Shown here: one piece after another, positions 6,854-6,997 of the stretch
Layout of the letters: every line of letters starts with the position of its first letter
Position numbering within the stretch: the first letter of the stretch is position 1
Origin: Nitrospirae bacterium GWC2_42_7
Lineage (GTDB): Bacteria > Nitrospirota > Thermodesulfovibrionia > Thermodesulfovibrionales > UBA6898
Reading direction: 5' to 3'
Assembly: GCA_001803645.1 (NCBI GenBank)
Contig: MHDW01000165.1
Location: 8,326-15,322 of the forward strand
Length of the DNA: 6,997 nt
Notes under the pieces: model-generated
Told to the model about the DNA's origin: nothing
The model's input: only the letters and a program-made list of their open reading frames with translations
The model's database searches: none
Position numbers and translations under genes: made by a program

Positions 6854-6901
6854 TGACAAGAAGAGGTAAAATTGAAAAAATAACAGGAAAGCTGCAACTA
6901 T

Positions 6902-6951
6902 TTAGTTACATGGGAATAACCCACCCCTGCACCCCTCCCAAGAGGGGAATT
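6902..6951. repeat. Single arm of the same palindromic repeat near the window end
   Basis: AACCCACCCC at 6918-6927, then TGCA, then a hairpin CCCCTC-CCAA-GAGGGG at 6932-6947, reproduces the arm of the 4919-5064 element. The order of blocks (11-base C-rich box, four variable bases, CCCCTCC, G-rich close) is the same. Just outside, TTAGTTACATGGG at 6902-6914 resembles the outer terminal repeat (CAGTTACGGG). No facing arm appears in the remaining 46 bases, although in the full element the arms are only about 30 bases apart. It is therefore a solo or truncated copy, or its partner lies beyond the window. The sequence after it (6952-6997) is AT-rich and shows no gene. Confidence 0.7.
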
Positions 6952-6997
6952 AAAATAAAGACATCCTTTCATGTGTTCTCTTTGGAAAAAATAATAT

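Overview
The window carries four protein-coding genes and two copies of a GC-rich palindromic repeat. I see no rRNA, tRNA, CRISPR array, transposase or phage gene. The gene set is a mix of an ADP-forming acyl-CoA synthetase and surface or exported proteins built from DUF1566, InlB-like, CARDB and FG-GAP/VCBS modules. The genes are moderately AT-rich. Together this suggests an anaerobic, Gram-negative, free-living bacterium of the Nitrospirota or Desulfobacterota (old Deltaproteobacteria) type. This assignment is inferred from gene style, not from a marker gene.

Layout. From 1 to 907 (+) is the 3' part of a secreted mosaic protein: DUF1566, then a divergent InlB B-repeat, then a CARDB-like domain. 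It converges on a three-gene minus-strand cluster. In transcription order the cluster is: 4873-2750, a fused alpha-beta ADP-forming acetate/acyl-CoA ligase; 2753-1680, a stand-alone BioD-like + DRTGG protein, which is the regulatory half of phosphotransacetylase without its catalytic domain; and 1656-967, a LOG/TIGR00730 Rossmann-fold protein. The first two genes overlap by ATGA and the third follows after 23 bases, so they look like one translationally coupled operon. Upstream, 4919-5064 is a nested inverted repeat resembling a MITE or REP element. From 6838 to 5075 (-) is a lipoprotein with ten tandem beta-propeller-type repeats. Beyond its promoter, near the window end, lies a single arm of the same palindromic repeat (about 6902-6951).

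How the genes work together. The acyl-CoA ligase would interconvert acetyl-CoA (or another acyl-CoA), ADP and phosphate with the acid, CoA and ATP. The BioD/DRTGG protein is a plausible nucleotide-sensing or regulatory partner, because the same domains regulate phosphotransacetylase in the alternative acetate pathway. The LOG protein would release the base from nucleoside monophosphates; its link to the ligase is not evident from sequence alone. The lipoprotein and the mosaic protein are envelope or extracellular proteins with no visible catalytic site and appear unrelated to the operon.

Most of the window is ordinary. The parts most worth a second look are the ligase/DRTGG pairing, the nested repeat with its second copy across the lipoprotein gene, and the ten-unit propeller with only four intact calcium motifs.
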